A stretch of DNA of 64,000 nt from Xanthomonas sp. NCPPB 1128 (GTDB taxonomy: Bacteria > Pseudomonadota > Gammaproteobacteria > Xanthomonadales > Xanthomonadaceae). Under the pieces are notes generated by a model that worked only from the letters and a program-made list of their open reading frames with translations, was not told the DNA's origin and did no database searches. The stretch lies in the NCBI RefSeq assembly GCF_001043115.1, contig NZ_LFME01000015.1:1-64000 (forward strand), given 5' to 3'. The translations under genes and the position numbers were made by a program. Positions 43,279 through 51,503 of the stretch are shown piece after piece; within the stretch, counting starts at the first letter, position 1; every line of letters starts with the position of its first letter.

Positions 43279-44054
43279 TCGCGCCCACCGCGCTAATCGC
43301 CGACGACGAACCGCTGCTGCGCGAGGCCTTGCGGCGGCAGCTGGCACGTCTGTGGCCCGAATTGCGGATCGTCGCCGAGGCGCGCAACGGCCGCGAGGCG
43401 GTGCGCCTGTTCGAGGAACACGCGCCGCAGATCTGCCTGCTCGACATCCAGATGCCGGGCCTGTCCGGGGTGCAGGCCGCGCAGCAGATCGGCCGCAGCG
43501 CGCATCTGGTGTTCGTCACCGCCTACACCGACTACGCGGTGCAGGCCTTTGCCGAAGGCGCGCTCGACTACCTGGTCAAGCCGGTACAGGACGCGCGCCT
43601 GGCCGATACCGTCGCACGGCTGCAACAGCGCCTGCAGGCCGCGCAACCGGCGGCCGACCTCACCGAGCAACTGCTGCGCCTGGCGGAGCGGCTGCGCCCA
43701 CCCGAGCGCGCCGCCCCGCTGCGCTGGCTGCAGGCGCAGAGCGGCAGCAGCGTGCGTCTGATCGCCGTGGAGGCCATCGACTACCTGCGCTCGGACAGCA
43801 AGTACACCAGCGTGGCCTGGCGCGACCCGGATGGACAGGCATGCACCTCGATCGTGGCCACGCCGCTCAAGGACCTGGCCGCGCAACTGGATCCGGATGA
43901 CTTCCAGCAGGTGCACCGCGCGGTGGTGGTCAACCGCCGCGCGATCCTGCATGTGGTGCGTGGCGACAACGACACCGCACAGATCCACTTGCGCGGCCGC
44001 GCCGAAACGCTGCCGGTCAGCCGCACCTATCTGCCGTTGTTTCGGGCGATGTAG
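43275..44054 (+). CDS. LytTR-family response regulator
   Basis: A 259-residue regulator. The receiver domain (1-120) has ADDEPLLREAL and the phosphorylated aspartate in CLLDIQMPGLSG, with FVTAYTDYAV and LVKPVQ. The C-terminal LytTR DNA-binding domain (about 160-255) has YLRSDSKYTSVAW and QVHRAVVVNRRAI. It pairs with the preceding kinase. The regulated genes are unknown; LytTR regulators often control exported or cell-surface functions, and a subtilase gene follows. Confidence 0.92.
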   Translation: MIAPTALIADDEPLLREALRRQLARLWPELRIVAEARNGREAVRLFEEHAPQICLLDIQMPGLSGVQAAQQIGRSAHLVFVTAYTDYAVQAFAEGALDYLVKPVQDARLADTVARLQQRLQAAQPAADLTEQLLRLAERLRPPERAAPLRWLQAQSGSSVRLIAVEAIDYLRSDSKYTSVAWRDPDGQACTSIVATPLKDLAAQLDPDDFQQVHRAVVVNRRAILHVVRGDNDTAQIHLRGRAETLPVSRTYLPLFRAM

Positions 44055-44479
44055 CGACATCCTCCGCGCCGACCCGGCGCCACACCACGCGTCCAGGTGA
44101 TGGCGTGCATGCCTGCATTCCGCTTCGCGCGGCCGCGGCGGCCCATCGGTTGCACGGACCACGCGGCCGTCGATGTACTGGAGCAATTCGCAAACGCTTT
44201 GCCCACGCCGGCAGCGCGTTTCGGCTGAAATCCCACGTCATCGCGCCGCGATCGGCACAGTACCGGAACACATGCGAACTGCGTCATTTTCGGAGCGTGC
44301 GTTGCGCTTGCGACGGAAATCCAGATGCGGGTAGTTTGCGCCGCGCCTGGCGATCGACCGCAACCCGATCCGATCGCGAACGCCAGCATGCAACGCCTCG
44401 ATCGGTATTACGCAGGCGATGCCTGGCCTGCAGGCGGCAAGCGCCATGGACCGTCCCCCACCTCCCCTGGATCCGCCAC
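44055..44479. other. Intergenic region before the subtilase
   Basis: This 425-bp stretch has lower GC than its surroundings and no supported gene. A possible sigma-70 promoter is TTGCGA (44308-44313) with TAGTTT (44332-44337) at 18-bp spacing, about 140 bp before the subtilase start. Confidence 0.35.
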
Positions 44480-46222
44480 ATGACACCATTTCGCACACGA
44501 CCGGCCACTGTCCTGCTGTCGGCACTCGCGCTCGGCCTGGCCGCAGGCAACGCCGCGGCCGCCGCGAGCGCAGCCGACGATCCGCTGTTCCGCTATCAGT
44601 GGTACCTGCACAATCAGGGCCAGGACGTCATCGGCGACACCCGGCCCACGCCGGGCATCGACCTGGATGTGGACATCCTGCATGAACTGAACATCCGCGG
44701 CGCAGGCACCAGGATCGGCGTGATCGACGGCGGGTTGGACATCCGCCACGAAGACCTGGCCGCCAACATCATTCCCAACGGCTCGCACAATTTCCTGGAC
44801 GGTTCGCACGATCCCAAACCGAGCGATGCGGACGACGCGCATGGCACGGCCGTGGCCGGCATCGCCGCCGCGGTGGGCTGGAACGGCAAAGGCGGACGCG
44901 GCGTCGCCCCGCAAGCGTCGCTGGCCGGCTTCAACTTCCTGCAGTCGGACCAGAGCGACGACAAGCTGCGCAATGCATGGGGAAATGGCCCCGAAGCCAG
45001 AAACCTGGACATCTTCAACAACAGCTGGGGCATCGTTTCCAATTTCTATCCCAACGTCTCGGTCGAAGATCAGTACGCCTGGGAGAAACTCATGCGTGCC
45101 GGACGCAACGGCAAGGGCGCCATCTACGTCAAGGCGGCCGGCAACGACTTCGACAGCTTCATCTACGAAGACGCGCAAGGCGCTCTGGCCGATCATTGCC
45201 CGGATCTGCCCAAGCGCTACAACGTCGCCTGCAGCCTGGCCAACGTCGATCCGAGGAACGATCTGATCACCACCATCGTGGTCGGTGCCGTCAATGCGAG
45301 AGGCGTGCGCAGCTCGTACTCCTCGCCCGGCTCGGCGGTCTGGGTCAGCGGCTTTGGCGGCGAATACGGGCAGCAGAAGCGCTACCAGCAGTCCCGGTCG
45401 GCGCCGACCGCCAGCGACCCCCACTACGATCCGGCGATGGTGACCACCGATCTCAGCGGCTGCGCCGCCGGCTACAACCGCGACGGGGTACCGGTGGAGA
45501 ACGCACTCGACGGCAGCAAGTCCCCGATCGACACGTCGTGCAACTACACCGCGGGCATGAACGGCACGTCCTCGGCCACACCAACCGTGGCGGGTGTGAC
45601 GGCGCTGATGCTCGGTGTGAATCCGCACCTGACCTGGCGCGACGTGAAGTACATCCTGGCCACGACCGCGCGGCAGATCGACAGTGGGCAGCCAAAGGCG
45701 CTCTACAACGGCAGCGTGATCGATCCCGGGTGGATCACCAATGCCGCAGGCCATCGCTTCAGCAATTGGTACGGCTTCGGCCTGGTGGATGCGGCCGCGG
45801 CCGTGGAAGCGTCCACGCACTTCACGGCGCTGCCGCCGCTGCAGGACACCGACTACCAGGTCTACAGCGGTGCGGCCAGCACCATCGGCGGTGTCGCATC
45901 GCCAGCCAGGCTGACCGTCAACATCAAACAACAGATGAAAGTCGAGGCCGTGCAACTGTATTTCGACGGCACCCACAAGGATCCCAGCCGTCTGCGCGTG
46001 GTCCTGATCTCCCCGCATGGCACCCGCAGCTACGTCATGACCCCGTTCTCGGCCTTGAACAAGGACGTCTACACCCAGGGCATGTCGATCCCACTGACCG
46101 CCAGCAATGCCTTCCTGGACGAAGCGGCGGCCGGACCCTGGACGCTGGAGGTCGCCGACATGCTCGACGCGCATGGCAAGGAACAACTGCAGCACTTCGA
46201 ACTCCGCGTGGTGGGCCACTGA
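44480..46222 (+). CDS. Secreted S8 (subtilase/kexin-like) serine protease with P domain
   Basis: A 580-residue exported protease. Signal peptide: VLLSALALGLAAGNAAAA. The catalytic triad is Asp in GVIDGGLDIRHED, His in DDAHGTAVAGI and Ser in MNGTSSATPTVAG, with the oxyanion Asn in KAAGNDFDS. The order and the C-terminal domain (about 455-580: LTVNIKQQMKVEAVQLYF to LQHFELRVVGH) match kexin/furin-like proteases with a P domain. No propeptide of the usual subtilase type is obvious. It is followed after one base by a small secreted-protein gene. Confidence 0.92.
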   Translation: MTPFRTRPATVLLSALALGLAAGNAAAAASAADDPLFRYQWYLHNQGQDVIGDTRPTPGIDLDVDILHELNIRGAGTRIGVIDGGLDIRHEDLAANIIPNGSHNFLDGSHDPKPSDADDAHGTAVAGIAAAVGWNGKGGRGVAPQASLAGFNFLQSDQSDDKLRNAWGNGPEARNLDIFNNSWGIVSNFYPNVSVEDQYAWEKLMRAGRNGKGAIYVKAAGNDFDSFIYEDAQGALADHCPDLPKRYNVACSLANVDPRNDLITTIVVGAVNARGVRSSYSSPGSAVWVSGFGGEYGQQKRYQQSRSAPTASDPHYDPAMVTTDLSGCAAGYNRDGVPVENALDGSKSPIDTSCNYTAGMNGTSSATPTVAGVTALMLGVNPHLTWRDVKYILATTARQIDSGQPKALYNGSVIDPGWITNAAGHRFSNWYGFGLVDAAAAVEASTHFTALPPLQDTDYQVYSGAASTIGGVASPARLTVNIKQQMKVEAVQLYFDGTHKDPSRLRVVLISPHGTRSYVMTPFSALNKDVYTQGMSIPLTASNAFLDEAAAGPWTLEVADMLDAHGKEQLQHFELRVVGH

Positions 46223-46223
46223 C

Positions 46224-46823
46224 ATGAAGACCAATACGCTCTTTCTTTTCGCCGCGCTCGCACTGACCGCGGCCGCGCCCGCTTCGGCCCAATACGCCGA
46301 TGCCCAGGCACTGCATCAGGCAGCAAGCGGCAAACGCTTCCAGGTCGGCCGCAGCACCTATCGTCTGCTGTCCGATGCCACGGTGCGCACCGCGCCGCAG
46401 ATGGCAGGCAACGGCACGCAACGCGCACAGGTCGCCGCGGCCGATGGCGGCGGCACCGTCGCCGCCCGGATCGGACCGTATGCCATCGTGGTCGGTGGCA
46501 ACGCCCGCGCCGGCACCGCAGCGGCGGCCTCGTCCCTTGCGGCGGACGGCGCCGCGCTGCGCGCCGCGGTCGACGAGCGCAGCGGCCAACCGGTGGTGGT
46601 CACCGGCAAGCTCAAGCTGTTCGGCACCACGCAGGATGCGGCCCGGGCATTGGCCCGCCGCAGTGGCGGCCACCTGGTGTATGCCTCGGACGTCGATGGC
46701 AGTGCCATGATCGACTACGGCTCGGCCGACGCGGCGATGGCGGCGTCCAGGCAACTGCAGGGAGCGCCTGGCACGCGCGAGGTCTCCATGGAGATCGTGC
46801 AGGGCTTCAATCGCGCACTGTGA
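46224..46823 (+). CDS. Secreted partner protein of the S8 protease, function unknown
   Basis: Unrecognised 199-residue protein with signal peptide (TLFLFAALALTAAAPASAQ). The mature part is Ala/Gly-rich and lacks cysteines. Its start codon is one base after the protease stop, so it is almost certainly co-translated. By position it could be a folding helper, inhibitor or substrate of the protease; that is inference only. Residues 95-190 look like two related alpha/beta halves (VVTGKLKLFGTTQDAARAL and YGSADAAMAASRQL). Confidence 0.75.
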   Translation: MKTNTLFLFAALALTAAAPASAQYADAQALHQAASGKRFQVGRSTYRLLSDATVRTAPQMAGNGTQRAQVAAADGGGTVAARIGPYAIVVGGNARAGTAAAASSLAADGAALRAAVDERSGQPVVVTGKLKLFGTTQDAARALARRSGGHLVYASDVDGSAMIDYGSADAAMAASRQLQGAPGTREVSMEIVQGFNRAL

Positions 46824-46993
46824 CGTTCATGCGCGTCGCCCAGCCACGCTGGGCGGTCGCGTGCAGCGGACGCCGCGCCCCTGCACAACCAGGCGTTCGT
46901 TGAACCAGTGGGCGGGACGCATGGCGCGCCTGGGCCAGCGCGGGCTTCGGCATGCGCCGTGCCCGCCCCGCGACCGCGCACCGCAGCAGCACG

Positions 46994-48118
46994 TCACGGC
47001 GGACAGGACGTGCCCGCGTTGCGGTGATAGCAGGCATTGCCGACCGCAACCCATCCCGCTCCGAGCTGGGTCGCGTCCTGCGCGCTCATGTTGCAGGTGT
47101 ACTGGGTCAGCGTGCCCGCCGCACTGCAGAAGGCGCCGCCCGGCCAGGTCTTGACGCTGGGGTCGTACCAGATCGTGGTGCTGATGGTCTTGCCCTGGGT
47201 GATATGCCCCATGTACACCGAGGTCAGCGTCCAGTGGCTCGGATCGCGGTCCAGGTTGATGGGATTGCCCTGCTTATCGCGCACCGGCTTGGTGTGGCCC
47301 TTGCCGATGACCTGCAGCAGCCTGGGCAGGAAACCGACGTCGTTGGAGGTCGCCGTGCCGGCGAGATTCCACTGCCCGCCCATGTTGCGGATGTCGTCGT
47401 CCAGGCAGAACGCGAGGCTGGGCGTGTCTTCGTACCCCTGCGGGCACCACGGCGTGGACGGATCCTGCGCCGGGGTCGCGCCGGTACGGCCCAGGTCGAT
47501 CTGATAGAACAGGGTCTGGCCCTGCGTATTGCCGAGGATGAAGCTGAAGGCATACCCGGTGTAGCTGGGTGCCGTCCCGCCGCAGCGGACATCGTCCTCG
47601 TAGGTCCTGCTCAACCCGACGCGGACACGAATGGCGCCGAGACTGGACAGCGGCGCGCTGGGCGTGAAGCCCGGCAGGGCGTTACTGCCCCAGAACCTCG
47701 GATCGGCGGTCACCAGGAACAAGTCCTTTTCGCCATCGTATGGATTCGGATTGCCAGGATCCGAGCCCGCGCACTTGTTGTCGGCTTGCGCCAGTTCATA
47801 GGCGTTGGCGTGACCGGCATACACCGGGTAGTACTTCACCCGCGCACGCACACTCTCGGCTTGCCAGCCCTGCCCCGACCCGCTGACGACCGGCTGCAAG
47901 GTGTCCGAACTGTTCGGATTGGCGCCCCATTGCGCCAGGGCATACGCGGTGGACTGCTGTGGGCCGGACGTCCCAAGGATCTTGCCGTTGTCGTCGTTGA
48001 AGATCAGCGACGCGGGCAGCGGTTGCATGAGTTCGGCCGGGGGATCGGCCATCGCCTGGGCGATCGGCAGCAGCGTCGATGACAACATCCAGCACAGCAC
48101 GCGCACGTTCTTGTCCAT
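46994..48118 (-). CDS. Secreted cysteine-containing protein, function unknown
   Basis: A 374-residue exported protein that I do not recognise. The signal peptide is VLCWMLSSTLLPIAQAMA. The mature part is rich in Trp, Tyr, Asn and Gly and has about ten cysteines, several near the C-terminus (TYTC-like and NACYHRNAGTSCPP), which suggests a disulfide-stabilised surface or enzyme domain. The second of two ATGs is chosen because GGAGG is six bases before it and directly abuts the first. It is convergent with the protease operon. Confidence 0.75.
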   Translation of the reverse strand: MDKNVRVLCWMLSSTLLPIAQAMADPPAELMQPLPASLIFNDDNGKILGTSGPQQSTAYALAQWGANPNSSDTLQPVVSGSGQGWQAESVRARVKYYPVYAGHANAYELAQADNKCAGSDPGNPNPYDGEKDLFLVTADPRFWGSNALPGFTPSAPLSSLGAIRVRVGLSRTYEDDVRCGGTAPSYTGYAFSFILGNTQGQTLFYQIDLGRTGATPAQDPSTPWCPQGYEDTPSLAFCLDDDIRNMGGQWNLAGTATSNDVGFLPRLLQVIGKGHTKPVRDKQGNPINLDRDPSHWTLTSVYMGHITQGKTISTTIWYDPSVKTWPGGAFCSAAGTLTQYTCNMSAQDATQLGAGWVAVGNACYHRNAGTSCPP

Positions 48119-48360
48119 GTGCATCCTCCATTGCGCCTGATCCTGCGGCAGGAAGCCGACACACCGCCGGCATCGCGCGGGACTGCGCCCGCGCCGCGCC
48201 ATTATCGTCCTGCATCCGGCAACCGGCGGCGCCGAGCGTAGACAAGCGACGCCGCATTCCGCGCCGCGGTCGACCTTCCAGATCCATACGCGCAACGCCA
48301 GCGCCCGCCATGCCTTCCATGGCATCGACACCCTTGCGCCTGCCAGCAGCACTGCCGCCC

Positions 48361-49380
48361 TCAGCTGGACACGACCACCCGCCACTGCCGCGCTTCCACC
48401 TGCTCCCAGGCGATCTCCACCGGCAGGAACTTCTCGATCAGGCGCGCATTGCTGGACAAGTGCGCGCTGACCGTGTCGGTAGTGAAGGCGCCGCCGCCGG
48501 CCAGCGCCATCGGCAGCAGCAACTGGTCGGCGAGGTGCTCGCCGACGCAGGCGCCACTGTCCAGATAGCGGTGCACCTGCGCCGCCAGGCGTTCGCCGAC
48601 CTGCTCGGCGGAGACGCCGCGCTCGCCGTGACCGGCGAAGACCTCCACGTGCGCCGCATGCCGCACCCGCACCAGCGCGGTGTTGCCCGGCCCCATCGCC
48701 GGACGCACGCTGTGCACGTGGCGCGGGTTGGCATCCACGCCGAGACGCTCGGCCAGCACCGCCAGTTCGCGCCGGCCGATCTTGCCGGACAGGCCCGAGA
48801 CCAGCACCTGCGCGTCGAGCGCCTGCAACGCGCCACGCGCGTCGAAGGACACCTGCTGCAGCTGCGCACAGGGCACGATACCGGCACGCAGCGCGCCGCC
48901 GCCGGCCGGATAGAAGCCATGCCGGTCCAATGTCAGCGTGGCGCTCACCCCCAGGCGCTGCAGCGCCGGCAGGTACGTCTCGGCGAGGAAGTCGGTGCAG
49001 GGCGCCAGCGGGTTGTGGGTGCCGCCTTCCAGGGTCAGGCGCGACGGCGCGGCGGCACGCCACAGCGCCGGCAGCACCGTCTGCAGCACCAGCGTGGTCG
49101 AGCCGGCGCTGCCGGTGGCGAACCGATAGTCGCCGGGCACGACCGCTCCCGGCTCGAACCGCAGCGTGGTCGCGCCGATCTGCGCCCCGTGCGTGCGCGC
49201 CTGGCCGATCGTGGCCGCGGCGACGACCGCGGTCAGGTGCTGGCGCATCAGGCCCGGACGCGGACGTGCGCCGCGGATGTCGTTGAACGTGAAGCCGGTG
49301 CCGGTGCACAGGCTCAGCGTCAGCGCGGTGCGCAGCAACTGCCCGCCGCCGGCCGCACCATCGAGTTCGATCATGTCCAT
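48361..49380 (-). CDS. rtcA: RNA 3'-terminal phosphate cyclase RtcA
   Basis: RtcA converts RNA 3'-phosphate to 2',3'-cyclic phosphate with ATP, making ends that RtcB can join. The 339-residue protein begins ELDGAAGGGQLLRTALTLS, keeps NDIRGARPRPGL and GFYPAGGG, and has the nucleophile histidine in GEHLADQLLLPMALAGGG. I chose the ATG at 49380, which gives the usual length; two nearby in-frame ATGs (one upstream, one downstream) are possible. It is last in rsr-ncRNA-rtcB-rtcA. Confidence 0.95.
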   Translation of the reverse strand: MDMIELDGAAGGGQLLRTALTLSLCTGTGFTFNDIRGARPRPGLMRQHLTAVVAAATIGQARTHGAQIGATTLRFEPGAVVPGDYRFATGSAGSTTLVLQTVLPALWRAAAPSRLTLEGGTHNPLAPCTDFLAETYLPALQRLGVSATLTLDRHGFYPAGGGALRAGIVPCAQLQQVSFDARGALQALDAQVLVSGLSGKIGRRELAVLAERLGVDANPRHVHSVRPAMGPGNTALVRVRHAAHVEVFAGHGERGVSAEQVGERLAAQVHRYLDSGACVGEHLADQLLLPMALAGGGAFTTDTVSAHLSSNARLIEKFLPVEIAWEQVEARQWRVVVSS

Positions 49381-49477
49381 TGCCAAACAATCCATCGTTG
49401 GAAAACGCCCATGCGGACAAGCCCGCACGGACGATCGGCGCCGGCCGCCAACACTGCATGCCGGCCGGCACCTGTTG

Positions 49478-50698
49478 CTACCCCTTGACGCACACCACCT
49501 GCCGCAGCGTATGCACGATCTCCACCAGGTCGCGCTGGGCGGCCATCACCGCCTCGATCGGCTTGTAGGCCGCCGGCGACTCGTCCACCACGTCCTGGTC
49601 CTTGCGGCACTCCACGTGCGCGGTGGCCTTGGCGTGCTCGTCGACGCTGATGCGGCGACGCGCCTCGGTACGGCTCATCACCCGGCCGGCGCCATGGCTG
49701 CAGCTGTGGAAGCTGTCGGCGTTGCCCAGCCCGCGTACGATGAAGCTCTTGGCGCCCATGCTGCCGGGAATGATGCCCAGCTCGCCCTTGCGCGCGCTCA
49801 CCGCGCCCTTGCGGGTCACGAACACGTCCTTGCCGAAGTGGTGCTCGCGGCTGACGTAGTTGTGGTGGCAGTTCACCGCTTCGGCCTGCGCCTCGAACGG
49901 CTTGGCGATGACCGTGCGGACCGCCTCGACCACGCTGCGCATCATGATCTCGCGGTTGATCCGCGCATAGCGCTGCGCCCAGTCCACCGCGAACACATAG
50001 TCGCCGTAGTACTGGCTGCCCTCCGGCAGGTAGGCCAGGTCCTGGTCCGGCAGGTTGATCATCCAGCGCCGCATTTCCTCCTTGGCCAGCTGGATGAAGT
50101 GGTTGCCGATCGCATTGCCCACGCCGCGCGAGCCGGAGTGCAGCATGAACCAGACCCGCTGCGTCTCGTCCAGGCACATCTCCACGAAGTGGTTGCCGGT
50201 GCCGAGGGTGCCGAGATGCTGCAGGTTGTTGGTCTTGCGCAAGCGCGGGTGGCGCTCGCAGATCAGCGCGAAATCGCTGGCCAGCTGCGCCCAGCCGTCC
50301 ACCGCCGCGCCCGGCGGCGTCTGCCACGCGCCCTTGTCGCGCGCGCCAGGCGTGCGCCCATGCGGGACCGCGCGCTCGATCGCGCTGCGGATCGGCGCCA
50401 GATTGTCCGGCAGGTCGCTGGCGACCAGCGAGGTGCGCGCGGCGATCATCCCGCAGCCGATGTCCACGCCCACCGCGGCCGGCACGATCGCGCCGATGGT
50501 CGGCACCACCGAACCGACGGTCGCGCCCTTACCAAGGTGCACGTCGGGCATCACCGCGATCCAGCGATGGATGAAGGGCAGCTTGGCGATGTTCTGCAGC
50601 TGCTGGCGCGCCTCGTCCTCCAGCGGCACGCCGCGGGTCCACAGTTTGATCGGCGCCGCTCCCGGCTGCGCAATGACATCGTACTGCTCGGTATTCAT
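49478..50698 (-). CDS. rtcB: RNA ligase RtcB
   Basis: RtcB joins RNA 2',3'-cyclic phosphate or 3'-phosphate ends to 5'-hydroxyl ends using GTP and manganese. The 406 residues carry the metal ligands in VGVDIGCGMIA (Cys82), GTGNHFVE and HSGSRGVGNAIG, and the guanylylated histidine in HSCSHGAGR. AAGGA is 8 nt before the ATG at 50698. It lies downstream of the Y-RNA-like array and a T-run, so its expression relative to the ncRNAs may be set by read-through. Confidence 0.96.
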   Translation of the reverse strand: MNTEQYDVIAQPGAAPIKLWTRGVPLEDEARQQLQNIAKLPFIHRWIAVMPDVHLGKGATVGSVVPTIGAIVPAAVGVDIGCGMIAARTSLVASDLPDNLAPIRSAIERAVPHGRTPGARDKGAWQTPPGAAVDGWAQLASDFALICERHPRLRKTNNLQHLGTLGTGNHFVEMCLDETQRVWFMLHSGSRGVGNAIGNHFIQLAKEEMRRWMINLPDQDLAYLPEGSQYYGDYVFAVDWAQRYARINREIMMRSVVEAVRTVIAKPFEAQAEAVNCHHNYVSREHHFGKDVFVTRKGAVSARKGELGIIPGSMGAKSFIVRGLGNADSFHSCSHGAGRVMSRTEARRRISVDEHAKATAHVECRKDQDVVDESPAAYKPIEAVMAAQRDLVEIVHTLRQVVCVKG

Positions 50699-50727
50699 GG
50701 TGTTGTTCCTTGTGCAACGGATCTTCG

Positions 50728-50742
50728 AAAAAAGCGCGGTGA
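50728..50742 (-). terminator. Possible terminator/attenuator before rtcB
   Basis: On the minus strand the closing strand TCACCGC of ncRNA unit 4 is followed by GC and six Ts. With the GCGGTGA strand more than 100 nt upstream it makes a terminator-like end. It would release the ncRNAs and let part of the transcription pass to rtcBA. The stem is not a simple hairpin, so strength is uncertain. Confidence 0.45.
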
Positions 50743-50848
50743 CGAGGGAGGGTGGAACCTTCCGCATGGCGGCACTGCCGCCGTGCGGCCGGGACTCGAA
50801 CCCGACCCGTGAAGGGATACCAAATGGAGTTCCACCTGCATTCACCGC
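50736..50848 (-). ncRNA. Y-RNA-like unit 4, lacks a D arm
   Basis: Outer stem GCGGTGA/TCACCGC, internal loop, then GGTGGAAC/GTTCCACC enclose a T arm TCGGGTTCGAGTCCCGG. A long acceptor-like hairpin follows: CCGCA/TGCGG, a C-A mismatch, then GGCGGC/GCCGCC with AGT loop. Unlike units 1-3 there is no GCTC...GAGC D arm. It ends at a T-run 38 nt before rtcB. It is probably transcribed with rsr-rtcBA; the fold is by eye. Confidence 0.7.
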
Positions 50849-50856
50849 AAAACCAA

Positions 50857-50982
50857 CGCATCGCCTCATGCGGCAAGTCCGTACGCGGAACGATCGCTCT
50901 ACCCCTGAGCTACCGCCATGTGGCGGGCGGGATTCGAACCCGCGACCGATGGAGTTCCGCCTGCATCCGCCAGGCAACGCGC
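50857..50982 (-). ncRNA. Y-RNA-like unit 3 with tRNA-like module (YrlA type)
   Basis: Outer stem CGCGTTGCCT/AGGCGATGCG (10 pairs, two of them G-U), GCGG/CCGC, an internal loop and GCGGAAC/GTTCCGC form the Y module. Inside lies a permuted tRNA mimic: T arm GCGGGTTCGAATCCCGC, acceptor 3' strand CCGCC, loop ACAT, acceptor 5' strand GGCGG, and D arm GCTCAGGGGTAGAGC. The T loop TTCGAAT is canonical for tRNA modification enzymes. The Y stem takes the place of the anticodon arm. Confidence 0.8.
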
Positions 50983-51001
50983 ACAACAGGACCGACGACG
51001 A

Positions 51002-51125
51002 CCACGACAAGGGGGATGGAACATTCCCGCTCTATCCAACTGAGCTACCACCCCATCGAAGGGTGGGCGGGACTCGAACCCGCGACCTGGAGCTTAAGAG
51101 GCTGTAGTTCCATCGGCATTCGTGG
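51002..51125 (-). ncRNA. Y-RNA-like unit 2 with tRNA-like module (YrlA type)
   Basis: Outer stem CCACGA/TCGTGG, an internal loop and the 8-bp helix GATGGAAC/GTTCCATC enclose T arm GCGGGTTCGAGTCCCGC, acceptor CCACCC/GGGTGG with a TTCGATG loop, and D arm GCTCAGTTGGATAGAGC. It lies in copy 2 of a tandem duplication (50974-51220). Expected partner: Rsr, encoded just upstream. Confidence 0.82.
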
Positions 51126-51193
51126 ACGCCGGCGGCGAAACCTGGAGGCGACGACTGCCGCCTCCGTCAACTGAAATCTTGCATCTCCCACAG

Positions 51194-51219
51194 CCCGGCG
51201 GGCCCCATTGCCCGCCGGG
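51194..51219 (-). other. GC-rich hairpin between ncRNA units
   Basis: CCCGGCGGGC and GCCCGCCGGG form a perfect 10-bp stem with AATGGG loop. The same hairpin occurs at 51455-51480. There is no T-run, so it is more likely a processing signal or pause site than a terminator. Confidence 0.7.
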
Positions 51220-51256
51220 TCCAGTGCTTCCATGCAACGCACACAACAGGACCGAC

Positions 51257-51390
51257 GACATCCACGACAAGAGGGATGGAACATTCCTGCTCTACCGACT
51301 GAGCTACCTCCCCATCCTTGGGGTGGGCGGGAATCGAACCCGCGACATGGAGCTTCAAAGGCTGTAGTTCCATCGGCATTCGTGGACGCC
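51257..51390 (-). ncRNA. Y-RNA-like unit 1 with tRNA-like module (YrlA type)
   Basis: Outer stem GGCGTCCACGA/TCGTGGATGTC, internal loop and GATGGAAC/GTTCCATC enclose T arm GCGGGTTCGATTCCCGC, acceptor CCACCCC/GGGGAGG (one A-A mismatch, loop AAGGAT or similar), and D arm GCTCAGTCGGTAGAGC. It is the first unit after rsr, in the order rsr-yrl-rtcB-rtcA known from Salmonella. A CACGAATG stretch in the 5' strand of the stem may be part of the Rsr-binding site. Confidence 0.82.
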
Positions 51391-51454
51391 GGCGGCGAAA
51401 CAGGGAAGCGACGACTGCCGCCTCCGTCAACTCGACATCTTGTGTCTCCCACAG

Positions 51455-51480
51455 CCCGGCGGGCCCCATTGCCCGCCGGG
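51455..51480 (-). other. GC-rich hairpin after rsr
   Basis: Second copy of the CCCGGCGGGC/GCCCGCCGGG hairpin, 24 nt after the rsr stop. It may mark the boundary where the mRNA is cut from the ncRNAs. Confidence 0.7.
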
Positions 51481-51503
51481 TAGTACCTTCCCTTCAACCG
51501 ACC

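Larger units (their letters stand above)
50974..51220 (-). repeat. Tandem duplication in the ncRNA array, copy 2
   Basis: This 247-bp block repeats 51234-51481 with roughly 22-25 differences by eye. Each copy holds a GC-rich hairpin, a stem-rich linker and one complete YrlA-type unit. Thirteen bases separate the copies. Confidence 0.85.
51234..51481 (-). repeat. Tandem duplication in the ncRNA array, copy 1
   Basis: 248-bp block nearest rsr, nearly identical to 50974-51220. It runs from the GC-rich hairpin through YrlA-type unit 1 to TGTTGTG-GCGTTGC. Confidence 0.85.

Noticed and set aside
50770-51350. Ordinary tRNA genes on the minus strand (T arms with TTCGA and D arms with AGCTCAG)
   Set aside because: The arms are in the wrong order for tRNA (T arm before acceptor and D arm), there is no anticodon arm and no CCA-ready 3' end. 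A permuted tRNA mimic inside Y-RNA-like stems explains them better.
51045-51497. Reading frames of 80-150 codons on both strands across the ncRNA array
   Set aside because: They run through the T-arm and duplication sequences, lack binding sites, and repeat themselves with the duplication. The DNA is constrained as RNA structure.
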